Notes under the pieces: generated by a model | What the model saw: only the letters and a program-made list of their open reading frames with translations | Told to the model about the DNA's origin: nothing | The model's database searches: none | Program-made: the position numbers and the translations under genes | Source of the DNA: Priestia koreensis | Lineage (GTDB): Bacteria; Bacillota; Bacilli; Bacillales; Bacillaceae_H | Assembly: GCF_001274935.1 (NCBI RefSeq) | Contig: NZ_LILC01000002.1 | Span: 141,923 to 205,922, forward strand | DNA: 64,000 nucleotides | Direction: 5' to 3' | In this document: piece by piece, positions 7,072-15,313 of the stretch | Layout: each line of letters opens with the position of its first letter | Position numbering within the stretch: the first letter of the stretch is position 1

Positions 7072-8589
7072 ATGTCGACAGTTCAAAATCCAGCAGTAGA
7101 AAAGCCAGTGATGAAACGGAATTTTTATCATTTAATTATTAACGGTGAAAAAGTCGAAAGCAGCAATCATGGCACGTTTAAAACATACAATCCAGCTACT
7201 GGAGAGGTTATTGCGGAAGTAGCAAAAGCGACAAAGGACGATGCTGAAAAAGCTGTTCAAGCGGCACGAAATGCCTTTGATCACGGCAAGTGGAAAAAGT
7301 ACCCGATTAATAAACGTTCTCGTATCATTAATAAAATTGCTTCGATTATGCGCGCCCGTTTCAATGAGCTTGTTGAGCTAGAGATTTTAGATACAGGAAA
7401 ATCTCTTCAAGCGGCACAAGGGCAAGTCATGCAGGCAATCGAGGACTTTGAATTTTACGCTGGTGCGATTGTTGCGCATCGTGGCACGGTAAATTCAGTT
7501 CCAGGTCAGTTCCATAACTATACGGAGAAAGAGCCGGTAGGAGTGTGTGCTCAAATCATTCCGTGGAACTATCCGCTCATGATGGCAGCTTGGAAGGTGG
7601 CACCTGCTATTGCTGCAGGATGTTCAGTCGTCGTAAAACCAGCTACCCTTACACCGCTAACGGCGATTGTTTTAGGGGAAATCTGCCTAGAAGCTGGTGT
7701 TCCAGAAGGTGTTGTTAATATTGTTCCTGGTTCTGGTGCTGACGTTGGGAACTATTTAGTGGAGCATAAAAATGTTGATAAAGTAGCCTTCACTGGCTCT
7801 ACACCAATTGGTAAAAACATTATGGAGCGTGCATCGCAAACGTTAAAACGCGTTACGCTTGAGCTTGGTGGGAAATCACCTAATATCGTGTTTGAAGATG
7901 CGGATCTAGATGCAGCTGTTGATGGTTCATTATTTGGGATTTTTTACAACACCGGTCAATCGTGTGAGGCTCGCTCTCGCTTGTACGTTCACGAGGATAT
8001 CTACGATGAGTTTGTGAGCAAGTTCGTCGAAAAAACGAAAAAGCTAAAGCTTGCGAATCCTTTTGATAAAGATACGCACATTGGGGCAATTATTGATCAA
8101 GGTCAGTTAGATGTGATCGATGGATATGTAAAATCAGCGATCGAAGACGGTGCGACGATTTTAGCAGGCGGAAAACCAGCAAAAGTAGAAGGGTTTGAAA
8201 ATGGCTTCTGGTATGAGCCAACTGTAATTGTCGATGTGAATCATGATATGAAGGCCGTGAAGGAAGAAATCTTTGGTCCGGTCGTTGTGATGATGAAGTT
8301 TAAAGATGAAAAAGAAGCGATCAAGCTTGCGAATGATACGGAATATGGACTTGGATCTGCGCTTTGGACGAAGGATGGAGCTCGTGCGACACGCGTTGGG
8401 AACCAAATTCAAGCAGGTATTGTGATGGTCAACTGTCCGTTCTCAGCTTTTCCAGGCACGCCGTTTGGGGGCTACAAGCAGTCAGGATTCGGTCGTGAGC
8501 TTTGCGTGGAAACACTCGATTTATATACAGAAACAAAAAGTATTATCTCGTATTACGGAAGCCGTCCATTAAATCCGTTCGGCGTATAA
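7072..8589 (+). CDS. Aldehyde dehydrogenase of the paa operon
   Basis: This is an NAD(P)-dependent aldehyde dehydrogenase of 505 residues. Visible motifs are CAQIIPWNYPLMMAAWK, FTGSTPIGKNI, VTLELGGKSPNI (Glu) and FYNTGQSCEAR (catalytic Cys). Its likely role is oxidation of the ring-opened semialdehyde, the job of the dehydrogenase half of PaaZ; the C-terminal MaoC-like hydratase half is absent. Another possibility is phenylacetaldehyde dehydrogenase. ATG 7072 is 10 bases after AAAAGGAG; GTG 7063 sits too close to that site. Confidence 0.85.
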   Translation: MSTVQNPAVEKPVMKRNFYHLIINGEKVESSNHGTFKTYNPATGEVIAEVAKATKDDAEKAVQAARNAFDHGKWKKYPINKRSRIINKIASIMRARFNELVELEILDTGKSLQAAQGQVMQAIEDFEFYAGAIVAHRGTVNSVPGQFHNYTEKEPVGVCAQIIPWNYPLMMAAWKVAPAIAAGCSVVVKPATLTPLTAIVLGEICLEAGVPEGVVNIVPGSGADVGNYLVEHKNVDKVAFTGSTPIGKNIMERASQTLKRVTLELGGKSPNIVFEDADLDAAVDGSLFGIFYNTGQSCEARSRLYVHEDIYDEFVSKFVEKTKKLKLANPFDKDTHIGAIIDQGQLDVIDGYVKSAIEDGATILAGGKPAKVEGFENGFWYEPTVIVDVNHDMKAVKEEIFGPVVVMMKFKDEKEAIKLANDTEYGLGSALWTKDGARATRVGNQIQAGIVMVNCPFSAFPGTPFGGYKQSGFGRELCVETLDLYTETKSIISYYGSRPLNPFGV

Positions 8590-8600
8590 CATGATTTAAC

Positions 8601-8646
8601 AATGAGTACGAAGCGTTCGTCTTTAAGAGAACCATTCGTACTCATT
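8601..8646. other. Perfect inverted repeat between aldehyde dehydrogenase and paaH genes
   Basis: AATGAGTACGAA (8601-8612) and TTCGTACTCATT (8635-8646) pair over 12 bases, and inner GTTC/GAAC can extend the fold. The tail is TTTTC, a poor T run. Possible attenuator or mRNA-processing site dividing the operon. Confidence 0.7.
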
Positions 8647-8673
8647 TTCATAAGGGAAAAGGAGCGGATGTTC

Positions 8674-9549
8674 ATGATTAATCATATCGTAGTGGTCGGA
8701 TCAGGTGTGATGGGACGAGGAATTGCCTATGTTGGTGCACTAGGAGGATATACGGTTACGTTAGTTGACGTAAACGATGAAGCACTTAAAAAGGCGAAGG
8801 ATGAAATCGAAAGCATTTTTGAAAAGGGATTGTCTCGTCAAAAATTAACGATTCAACAGGTAGACGAATCAAAGAAGAATTTATTTTATTCCACCAATTT
8901 GAGTCATGCAGTTAGCGGAGCGGACTTAGTAATTGAAGCTGTCCCGGAAAAAGAAGAAATCAAAAAACAAGTGTTTGAAACACTTGAGGAACATGCGCCT
9001 GAGCACTGCTTTTTTGCGACAAATACATCTACAATGAGCCCAACAGAGATTGCGTCCTATGCAAATCGTCCTGAAAAAACCATTGCGATGCACTTTTTCA
9101 ATCCTGTACATAAAATGCCTCTCGTTGAAATTATTCGAGGGTTAGAGACAAGTGATGAAACGGCACAGGTTATTAAAGAGGTAGCGGAAAAAATGGGCAA
9201 AGAAACGGTCGTGATTAACGAATTTCCTGGCTTTGTGACAAGCCGTATCAGCGCTTTAGTAGGCAATGAAGCGTTTTATATGCTTCAAGAAGGGCTCGGA
9301 TCTCCAGAAGATATTGATAAGGCGATTAAGCTAGGACTGAACTATCCGATGGGACCATTTGAACTCGTGGATCTTGTTGGGCTTGACGTTCGTTTAAATA
9401 ACCTCCGCTACCTGCATAAAAAGCTAGGGGAGAAATACCGTCCTGCACCGCTTCTTGAGCAATACGTAAAAGCAGGGAGATTAGGCAGAAAAACCGGAAA
9501 AGGAATTTATGATTACACGACTACCGAGAAAGAGATGATGAAAAAATGA
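8674..9549 (+). CDS. paaH: 3-hydroxyacyl-CoA dehydrogenase
   Basis: PaaH oxidises the 3-hydroxyadipyl-CoA intermediate with NAD. The 291-residue product has the N-terminal Rossmann motif GSGVMGRGIAYVGALGGY, the segment ATNTSTMSPTEIA, the catalytic HFFNPVHKMPLVEI (His-Glu pair), and the C-terminal helical domain (NYPMGPFELVDLVGLDV). The frame is open from 8602 but ATG 8674 lies 9 bases after AAAAGGAG. The stop overlaps the thiolase start as ATGA, implying coupling. Confidence 0.92.
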   Translation: MINHIVVVGSGVMGRGIAYVGALGGYTVTLVDVNDEALKKAKDEIESIFEKGLSRQKLTIQQVDESKKNLFYSTNLSHAVSGADLVIEAVPEKEEIKKQVFETLEEHAPEHCFFATNTSTMSPTEIASYANRPEKTIAMHFFNPVHKMPLVEIIRGLETSDETAQVIKEVAEKMGKETVVINEFPGFVTSRISALVGNEAFYMLQEGLGSPEDIDKAIKLGLNYPMGPFELVDLVGLDVRLNNLRYLHKKLGEKYRPAPLLEQYVKAGRLGRKTGKGIYDYTTTEKEMMKK

Positions 9550-10757
9550 GAGAAGTCGTCATTGTTGATGCGGTTCGCACACCGATTGGTCGCTACAAAG
9601 GAGGGTTAAAAGACGTTCGTCCGGATGATTTAGGAGCGGTTGTCATTAAAGCGCTTCTTGATCGTAATCCTAACCTTCCTGCTGATCAGATTGAAGAAGT
9701 TGTATTTGGTAATGCCAATCAGGCAGGTGAAGATAACAGGAACGTTGCCCGTATGTCAGCATTGCTAGCAGGACTGCCGACTTCTGTGGCTGGTACGACA
9801 ATTAATCGTCTATGCGGATCTGGACTCGATGCAGTTATGTATGCAGCGAGAGCGATTGCGGTTGGCGAAGGTGATATGTACATTGCCGGTGGTACAGAAA
9901 GCATGACTCGCGCTCCGTTTGTGATGGCAAAACCAAGCAAAGATTTTCCGCGTGGCAATATGGAAATGTATGATACGACGATCGGCTGGCGTTTTACAAA
10001 TGCGAAGTTAGAAAAAATGCACGGAGCGGATTCAATGCCGCAAACGGCTGAAAACGTTGCAAAGCGCTTTAACGTGTCACGAAGCGATCAGGATCAGTTT
10101 GCGTTTGAAAGTCAGCAGCGAGCCAAAAAAGCGATGGAGACGAATCGCTTTGCAGATGAGTTAGTGGCAGTTACGTATAGAGATCGAAAAGGAAACGAGG
10201 TTGTGGTTGATAGGGATGAGCATCCTCGACCAGATACGACGCTAGAAAAGCTAGGTAAGCTAGCGCCTATTTTCCAAGACGGGACGATTACGGCCGGAAA
10301 TGCTTCAGGAGTTAATGACGGTGCTTCTGCTTTGCTTGTTATGAGCAGAGAAAAAGCCGAGGAGCTAGGGTTAAAGCCGCTAGCAAAATACGTTGTAGGA
10401 GCAACAGCTGGACTTGAGCCGTCTATTATGGGAATAGGTCCTGTCTTTTCAACGAGAAAAGCGCTGCAACGTGCAAAGTTGACCGTAAACGACTTAGGTC
10501 TAGTGGAGCTGAATGAGGCGTTTGCATCTCAATCGTTAGAATGCATTCGTCAGCTTGAGCTTGATCGAGAGAGAGTGAACGTCAACGGTGGGGCAATTGC
10601 CTTCGGTCATCCGCTCGGTGCAAGCGGAGCGCGAATTTTAACGACGCTTGTTCATGAGATGAAAAAACAGTGCGTTCAATACGGTCTTGCGACAATGTGT
10701 GTAGGGGTAGGACAAGGAATTTCGATGATTGTAGAGAACGTTGAGGAATCAATTTAG
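9546..10757 (+). CDS. paaJ: Beta-ketoadipyl-CoA thiolase / acetyl-CoA acyltransferase
   Basis: A thiolase of 403 residues that would cleave 3-oxoadipyl-CoA (and possibly the C8 dehydro intermediate) to succinyl-CoA and acetyl-CoA. The active-site Cys motif NRLCGSGLDAV (about residue 90), the GGTESMTRAPFV segment, the NEAFA motif, the His motif GGAIAFGHPLGASGAR and the C-terminal Cys region ATMCVGVGQG are all present. The ATG overlaps the paaH stop. A terminator follows the gene. Confidence 0.92.
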   Translation: MREVVIVDAVRTPIGRYKGGLKDVRPDDLGAVVIKALLDRNPNLPADQIEEVVFGNANQAGEDNRNVARMSALLAGLPTSVAGTTINRLCGSGLDAVMYAARAIAVGEGDMYIAGGTESMTRAPFVMAKPSKDFPRGNMEMYDTTIGWRFTNAKLEKMHGADSMPQTAENVAKRFNVSRSDQDQFAFESQQRAKKAMETNRFADELVAVTYRDRKGNEVVVDRDEHPRPDTTLEKLGKLAPIFQDGTITAGNASGVNDGASALLVMSREKAEELGLKPLAKYVVGATAGLEPSIMGIGPVFSTRKALQRAKLTVNDLGLVELNEAFASQSLECIRQLELDRERVNVNGGAIAFGHPLGASGARILTTLVHEMKKQCVQYGLATMCVGVGQGISMIVENVEESI

Positions 10758-10804
10758 AGAAGAATTGTCACAGAAGAACGTGCAGTATTAATAAAGACGA
10801 TAAG

Positions 10805-10852
10805 GCGGATTGGATCGACCAGGAAGGAATCCAGCCAATCCGCTCCCTTTTT
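10805..10852 (+). terminator. Terminator after paaJ
   Basis: GCGGATTGG (10805-10813) pairs with CCAATCCGC (10835-10843), with GGAT/ATCC extending the stem inward, followed by CTCCCTTTTT. It closes the first paa transcription unit. Confidence 0.85.
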
Positions 10853-10862
10853 CCGTATTTTT

Positions 10863-10878
10863 AATTGTTGCGACAATT
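10863..10878. promoter_or_regulatory. Palindrome upstream of paaX, possible operator
   Basis: AATTGT-TGCG-ACAATT is a perfect 6+6 palindrome about 80 bases before paaX, next to AT-rich promoter-like sequence. It could be an autoregulatory site or part of a promoter (TTGCGACA). No match to a known PaaX box is claimed. Confidence 0.35.
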
Positions 10879-10955
10879 GTGAAGTATCAGATATGATAAT
10901 AATAGATTTTTAGTTATTCAGCGGAAACAAGGTGCTGTACACATGGAAAGAGTGA

Positions 10956-11858
10956 ATGCAAATGAGTACGAATACACAATCAATGATTTTTACAATTTAC
11001 GGTGATTATATTCGCCATTATGGCAACAAAATCTGGATTGGAAGCTTGATTGGGTTGCTTAAGGAGTTTGGACATAATGAGCAGGCTGTTCGCGTGGCCG
11101 TTTCGCGTATGATGAAGCAAGGTTGGGTAGAGTCTGAAAAGCAGGGAAACAAAAGCTACTATTTCTTAACTCCACGTGGTGTGACGAGAATGGAAGAAGC
11201 AGCCAGACGAATATTTAAGCTAAATCCACATCAGTGGGATGGAAAGTGGCGTATGGTCATTTACAGCATTCCCGAAGATAAGCGGCAAATTCGCGATGAG
11301 TTTAAAAAAGAGCTTCTCTGGAGCGGATTTGGAAGCTTTTCAAGCGGCTGCTGGATTTCTCCGAACAATCTAGACAAAGAAGTGAATCTGCTACTCGATA
11401 AATATGATATTAAACCGTACGTGGACTTTTTCCTGATGGAATACAAAGGACCGAGCGAAAGCCAATCTCTTGTCGAGCGAAGCTGGTCGCTAGGTGAAAT
11501 TGAAGAAAAGTACGAGCAGTTTATTACAACTTACAGCAAGCGCTACATCGTTCATCAAAGTATGATGCAAAGCGGCGAGATGACAGATGCAGAATGCTTC
11601 GTCGAACGAACAAACATCGTTCATGAATACCGGAAATTTTTGTTCGTTGATCCCGGGTTACCGGAGGAACTTTTGCCATCTCCGTGGAACGGCAATCATG
11701 CCTCACTGCTGTTTAGTCAGTATTATAAGCTTTTAGCGGAGCCTGCTAATCGGTTCTTTGAGGAGATTTTTCAAGAAGGAAATGATCTGAAGCAAAAGGA
11801 TCAGCGCTATGATGCAAGCTATCATCCGCTAATTAGTGAACAGCGAACGAGAGATTAA
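10956..11858 (+). CDS. paaX: PaaX-family transcriptional repressor
   Basis: PaaX is a GntR-like winged-helix repressor whose DNA binding is released by phenylacetyl-CoA. The 300-residue product has the N-terminal domain (SMIFTIYGDYIRHYGNKIW and AVRVAVSRMMKQGWV, the recognition region), the central PaaX domain (WDGKWRMVIYSIPEDKR) and the C-terminal PaaX domain ending near FRK/FLFVDPGLPEELLP. ATG 10956 or ATG 10962 could be used; both follow GGAAAGAG. It lies directly after the catabolic genes and converges with paaY. Predicted to control both blocks of this island. Confidence 0.92.
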   Translation: MQMSTNTQSMIFTIYGDYIRHYGNKIWIGSLIGLLKEFGHNEQAVRVAVSRMMKQGWVESEKQGNKSYYFLTPRGVTRMEEAARRIFKLNPHQWDGKWRMVIYSIPEDKRQIRDEFKKELLWSGFGSFSSGCWISPNNLDKEVNLLLDKYDIKPYVDFFLMEYKGPSESQSLVERSWSLGEIEEKYEQFITTYSKRYIVHQSMMQSGEMTDAECFVERTNIVHEYRKFLFVDPGLPEELLPSPWNGNHASLLFSQYYKLLAEPANRFFEEIFQEGNDLKQKDQRYDASYHPLISEQRTRD

Positions 11859-11894
11859 TAGAAAAGCCCTCCTGTTGGAGGGCTTTTCTATTAA
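11855..11894. terminator. 18-base-pair bidirectional terminator shared by paaX and paaY
   Basis: TTAATAGAAAAGCCCTCC (11855-11872), TGTT loop, and its exact complement at 11877-11894 form a perfect 18-base-pair stem with A/T-rich ends on both sides. The stop codons of both convergent genes lie inside the arms. Confidence 0.9.
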
Positions 11895-12403
11895 TCAAGG
11901 ATTTCCTTAAACTCAATGCCCTTTTGAACATAGGTGCTAATGGAAAGGTTAATAAGCTCCACGTCTTTGTCGCCAATCTCCCGGACGACTTTTCCTGGAG
12001 AGCCTACGACAAGGGAGCGAGGAGGAATCTTTTTACCAGAAGGAATGAGCGTATTGGCACCAATAATGCATTCTTCTCCGATTTCTGCCCCGTCTAAAAT
12101 AGTAGAACCCATTCCAATGATCGAGCGCTTGCCGACCTTACAACCGTGAAGAATAACGTTATGACCAACCGTGACGTCGTCTTCAATGAAAACAGGAGAT
12201 CCTTCAAATAAGTGAATCGTGGCGTTGTCTTGAATGCTACAACGTTTTCCAATCACAATCGCATCTTCATCTCCGCGTAGAACGGCATTGAACCATACTG
12301 TTGACTGTTCTCCGATGGTAATATCTCCAATTAAATAAGCGCCTGGTGCCACAAAGACGCTCTCATGAATGCGAGGCGTATGTTCTTTATATGAAATAAG
12401 CAT
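11891..12403 (-). CDS. paaY: Gamma-class carbonic anhydrase-like hexapeptide protein, PaaY-like
   Basis: The 170-residue product is a left-handed beta-helix protein with repeated hexapeptides (YLIGDI, STVWFN, VLRGDEDAIVIGKRCSIQDNATIH) and metal-ligand His residues in VTVGHNVILHGCKV. In paa clusters PaaY is a thioesterase/carbonic-anhydrase-like accessory that helps relieve dead-end CoA products. Start ATG at 12403 (reverse strand) follows AAAGGAGGATTTCA. Its position against paaX supports the PaaY name, although many Bacillaceae carry similar proteins unrelated to phenylacetate. Confidence 0.8.
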   Translation of the reverse strand: MLISYKEHTPRIHESVFVAPGAYLIGDITIGEQSTVWFNAVLRGDEDAIVIGKRCSIQDNATIHLFEGSPVFIEDDVTVGHNVILHGCKVGKRSIIGMGSTILDGAEIGEECIIGANTLIPSGKKIPPRSLVVGSPGKVVREIGDKDVELINLSISTYVQKGIEFKEILD

Positions 12404-12483
12404 TGAAATCCTCCTTTTTAAATTTTCTTAATTGTTTTTCTTTTTACTCTATTATAACATTATTAAAAAGGGGAGGGGTAAAA

Positions 12484-13446
12484 GTGAAACATGTTTTAGA
12501 AAAATTTGGTCTAATCTATCCAATTATTCAAGGTGGGATGGGGAACATTAGTAACGCCCCGCTAGCAGCGGCAGTATCAAATGCAGGAGGACTTGGTACG
12601 GTCGGGTGCGGAACGATGACTCCAGAAGAGGTAGAAGGCATTATTTTAGAAACAAGGCGTAAAACAGAAAAGCCGTTTGCAATAAATATTCCTATTACAG
12701 TAACACCGTATCTAAACGAAATGATTCATCTGGTGATCAAGCATCAAATTCCGGTCGTTTCGTTATCGGCTGGAAACCCAGCGCCGTTTATCTCTATGTT
12801 TCATGAGCATGGGATACACGTCATTGCTGTGATCGCCTCGGTCAAACATGCAAAAAAAGCAGAGGAAGCAGGCGCTGATTTGCTAGTAGCTGAAGGATAT
12901 GAAGCAGCTGGAATTAACTCTAGTCTGGAGCTAACGACGTTTACACTTATTCCACAAATTGTGCAGCAAGTGAAGGTTCCGGTCTTTGCAACAGGAGGAA
13001 TTGGTGACGGAAAAGGGCTTGCGGCTGCTCTCATGCTCGGAGCAAGCGGTGTACAAATGGGTACGCGATTAATTGCAACGAAAGAGTCCCCTGTTCATAA
13101 TACGTATAAGAAAGGATTAATAGAGGCAGCCGATACGGATACGGTGATTGTCGGACGGTCTGTTGGTAAAGTCAGAAGGGTGCTAAAAAACTCGTATGTT
13201 CATAAACTAGTGAAAAACGAACAGCATGGCATAACTAGTGAGCAGTATCAGGAGTTAACATCGGAAGCACAGCATGTTGAAGGGGCAATGAAAGGTGACT
13301 TTGAAAACGGATTTGTAAACAGTGGGCAAATAGCAGGACTTATTTCCAGCACGCCAACTGTTCAGCAGTTGTTTGACGAAATGATGGATGAAGCGAAGCA
13401 ACAAATGATGAAAAGATTGCAAGAGCTCGGCTCATTTTCTTTATAA
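12484..13446 (+). CDS. Nitronate monooxygenase-family FMN protein
   Basis: A 320-residue TIM-barrel flavoprotein of the nitronate monooxygenase/FabK group: PIIQGGMGNISNAPLAAAVS at the N-terminus, FAINIPI, VFATGGIGDGKGLAAALMLGASGVQMGTRL for phosphate binding of FMN. The usual AGGH motif carrying the catalytic His is replaced by EGYEAAGINSS, so nitronate oxidation of the standard type is doubtful. GTG 12484 follows GGGGAGGGG; the frame extends upstream to 12403 without a better start. Its link to phenylalanine breakdown is only positional. Confidence 0.8.
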   Translation: MKHVLEKFGLIYPIIQGGMGNISNAPLAAAVSNAGGLGTVGCGTMTPEEVEGIILETRRKTEKPFAINIPITVTPYLNEMIHLVIKHQIPVVSLSAGNPAPFISMFHEHGIHVIAVIASVKHAKKAEEAGADLLVAEGYEAAGINSSLELTTFTLIPQIVQQVKVPVFATGGIGDGKGLAAALMLGASGVQMGTRLIATKESPVHNTYKKGLIEAADTDTVIVGRSVGKVRRVLKNSYVHKLVKNEQHGITSEQYQELTSEAQHVEGAMKGDFENGFVNSGQIAGLISSTPTVQQLFDEMMDEAKQQMMKRLQELGSFSL

Positions 13447-13448
13447 CG

Positions 13449-13476
13449 ATACTCCTTTTTACAGGGAGTATTTTTT
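13449..13476 (+). terminator. Terminator after the nitronate monooxygenase-like gene
   Basis: ATACTCC pairs with GGAGTAT around a TTTTTACAG loop, followed by TTTTTT. Confidence 0.8.
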
Positions 13477-13705
13477 ATTTGTGGATGAAAATCAGAAACA
13501 TTTATTTTAGGGACACATGCATATTTATAATATGAAGAAAATCATCATAAAAATTATTCAAAACATAACAAAAACAAGCATGAATTTATTCATTTTGTTA
13601 TGTTGTAAATGTTTTTGATAAGGTAATATTAAAAGTGAATTGTTTTCTGAATAATTTAATTAATCTAATTAAAAAGATAATTTTTAGCGATGAAAGGGTG
13701 AGAAC

Positions 13706-14101
13706 ATGAAACGCGGAATGAAGGTGGGAGATGTAGCAACAGTGGTGGCAACAGTCACGGCCGAGCAATTTGCTCAGTTTGAAGGAAGTGTCGTACATCC
13801 AGCATACTCAACGGTTTCAATGGTGTATCACATGGAATGGGCCTCACGTAAAATCATTTTGCCTTTCTTAGAAGACGGTGAGGAAGGGATCGGCGCGGCT
13901 GTTTCAGTTAAGCACATAGCACCGACAGGAGAAGGAACGACTGTGACAGTAGTGGCGACCGTAACGGAAATTAAGGGAAGCATTATTGTGACGAAAGTAG
14001 AGGCGCGAAATGAGCGGGGGTTAATTGGGGTGGGGGAAGTGAAACAAGCAATTTTACCAAAAGCAGATATTCAGCAAAAACTCCTTGAGTCCATTCAATA
14101 A
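13706..14101 (+). CDS. FlK-like hotdog-fold acyl-CoA thioesterase
   Basis: The 131-residue product resembles the fluoroacetyl-CoA thioesterase (FlK)-like group of hotdog enzymes: residues HPAYSTVSMVYHMEWASRKI carry the Thr/Ser and Glu positions, and GAAVSVKHIAPTGEG carries the conserved His. It would hydrolyse a CoA thioester; here an aryl-acetyl-CoA or a stalled ring-cleavage intermediate is plausible (a PaaI-type rescue role). It heads the second catabolic block, 59 bases before the phenylalanine dehydrogenase, with an AT-rich upstream region. Substrate is inference. Confidence 0.7.
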   Translation: MKRGMKVGDVATVVATVTAEQFAQFEGSVVHPAYSTVSMVYHMEWASRKIILPFLEDGEEGIGAAVSVKHIAPTGEGTTVTVVATVTEIKGSIIVTKVEARNERGLIGVGEVKQAILPKADIQQKLLESIQ

Positions 14102-14125
14102 TTCTACGAATATGTAAAACTAATT

Positions 14126-14140
14126 ATGTAAGCGTTTTCT
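14126..14140 (+). promoter_or_regulatory. CcpA cre-like box
   Basis: ATGTAAGCGTTTTCT fits every position of the cre consensus WTGNAANCGNWNNCW. It lies 20 bases before the phenylalanine dehydrogenase start, so glucose could repress the block. It sits between two genes of an apparent operon, so it would act either on an internal promoter or as a roadblock. Confidence 0.6.
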
Positions 14141-14160
14141 TTTTAGGAGGAGCATAAGAG

Positions 14161-15294
14161 ATGATTAAACATATAGGGTACGAACAAGAAACGTTGTTAG
14201 ATAAAATGCATGGTCATGAGCAGATTGTTTTTTGTAATGATCCATCGACTGGTTTACGAGCAATCATTGCGATTCATAATACAACGCTTGGTCCAGCGCT
14301 CGGTGGGTGTCGCATGTTTCCTTACAGTTCAATGGATGAGGCGTTAGAGGATGTTCTTCGTTTATCACGAGGAATGACGTATAAGTGTGCGGCTGCAGAT
14401 GTTGATTTTGGTGGCGGGAAAGCCGTCATCATCGGTGATCCTTTGAAAGATAAGTCCCCTTCATTATTTCGGGCTTTCGGCCAATTTGTCGATTCGTTAA
14501 ATGGTCGATTCTATACAGGAACAGACATGGGAACGTCCATGGAGGATTTTATTTCAGCCTCGAAAGAAACAAACTGCATTGTTGGCGTTCCAGAAGCGTA
14601 CGGAGGAGGAGGGGATTCCTCTGTTCCAACAGCTCTTGGCGTTGTGTATGGGTTAAGAGCGACGAACAAAGTTGTCTTTGGAACAGATGATTTGGCAGGT
14701 CGAACCTACATTATTCAAGGACTTGGCAAAGTAGGATACAAGGTGGCTGAGCAATTGCTAGAAGCAGGTGCTGATTTGTATGTGAGTGATATTAACGAAG
14801 AGGCTGTAAAAGGAATTCAAGCACGAGCAAAAGAGCTTGGAGGAACAGCACAATTTCTTGAAAAAAACGACGTATACAAAGCTGAAGCAGATGTATTTGT
14901 TCCATGTGCGTTCGGAGGAATTATAAACGATGACACAATCGATCAACTAAAAGTCAAAGCGGTGGCTGGCTCAGCAAACAACCAGCTGTTACTCCAAAAG
15001 CACGGTGAGGCGTTAAAGAAAAAAGGTATTTTATATGCTCCTGATTACATCGTAAATGCAGGTGGACTCATTCAAGTAGCTGATGAGCTTTATACGTACA
15101 ACAAAGAGCGCGTGTTAGCGAAAACGAAATCCATTTATACGTCACTACTGGAAATTTACAAACAGGCAGATCTAGATGATATCACCACGAGCCAAGCAGC
15201 GGATCGCTTCTGTGAAAAACGTATTCAAGATCGCAAGGAGCATAACAGCTTTTTTACGCACACGAAACGCCCAAAATGGGAGATTCGCAAATAA
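14161..15294 (+). CDS. pdh: Phenylalanine dehydrogenase
   Basis: NAD-dependent deamination of L-phenylalanine to phenylpyruvate and ammonia. The 377-residue product aligns by eye along its whole length with Lysinibacillus sphaericus phenylalanine dehydrogenase: [41 protein letters not shown] (catalytic Lys pair region), [11 protein letters not shown], and the nucleotide motif [14 protein letters not shown]. Two positions that separate phenylalanine from leucine dehydrogenases, Gly in YTGTDMG (about residue 119) and Leu in NAGGLIQV (about residue 302), are of the phenylalanine type. Start ATG after TAGGAGGAGC. It precedes genes of a 2-oxo acid dehydrogenase complex that can take its product. 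Confidence 0.88.
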   Translation: MIKHIGYEQETLLDKMHGHEQIVFCNDPSTGLRAIIAIHNTTLGPALGGCRMFPYSSMDEALEDVLRLSRGMTYKCAAADVDFGGGKAVIIGDPLKDKSPSLFRAFGQFVDSLNGRFYTGTDMGTSMEDFISASKETNCIVGVPEAYGGGGDSSVPTALGVVYGLRATNKVVFGTDDLAGRTYIIQGLGKVGYKVAEQLLEAGADLYVSDINEEAVKGIQARAKELGGTAQFLEKNDVYKAEADVFVPCAFGGIINDDTIDQLKVKAVAGSANNQLLLQKHGEALKKKGILYAPDYIVNAGGLIQVADELYTYNKERVLAKTKSIYTSLLEIYKQADLDDITTSQAADRFCEKRIQDRKEHNSFFTHTKRPKWEIRK

Positions 15295-15313
15295 TTTTTT
15301 ATGAGGTGATAAG

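Noticed and set aside
13598..13798. Reverse-strand open frame before the thioesterase gene
   Set aside because: Overlaps the thioesterase start in antisense, low complexity, no ribosome-binding site.
14161..15294. Leucine dehydrogenase (bcd-type) as product
   Set aside because: Although next to E1/E2 genes as in bkd operons, the two substrate positions (Gly in TGTDMG, Leu in GGLIQV) and many segments match phenylalanine dehydrogenase.
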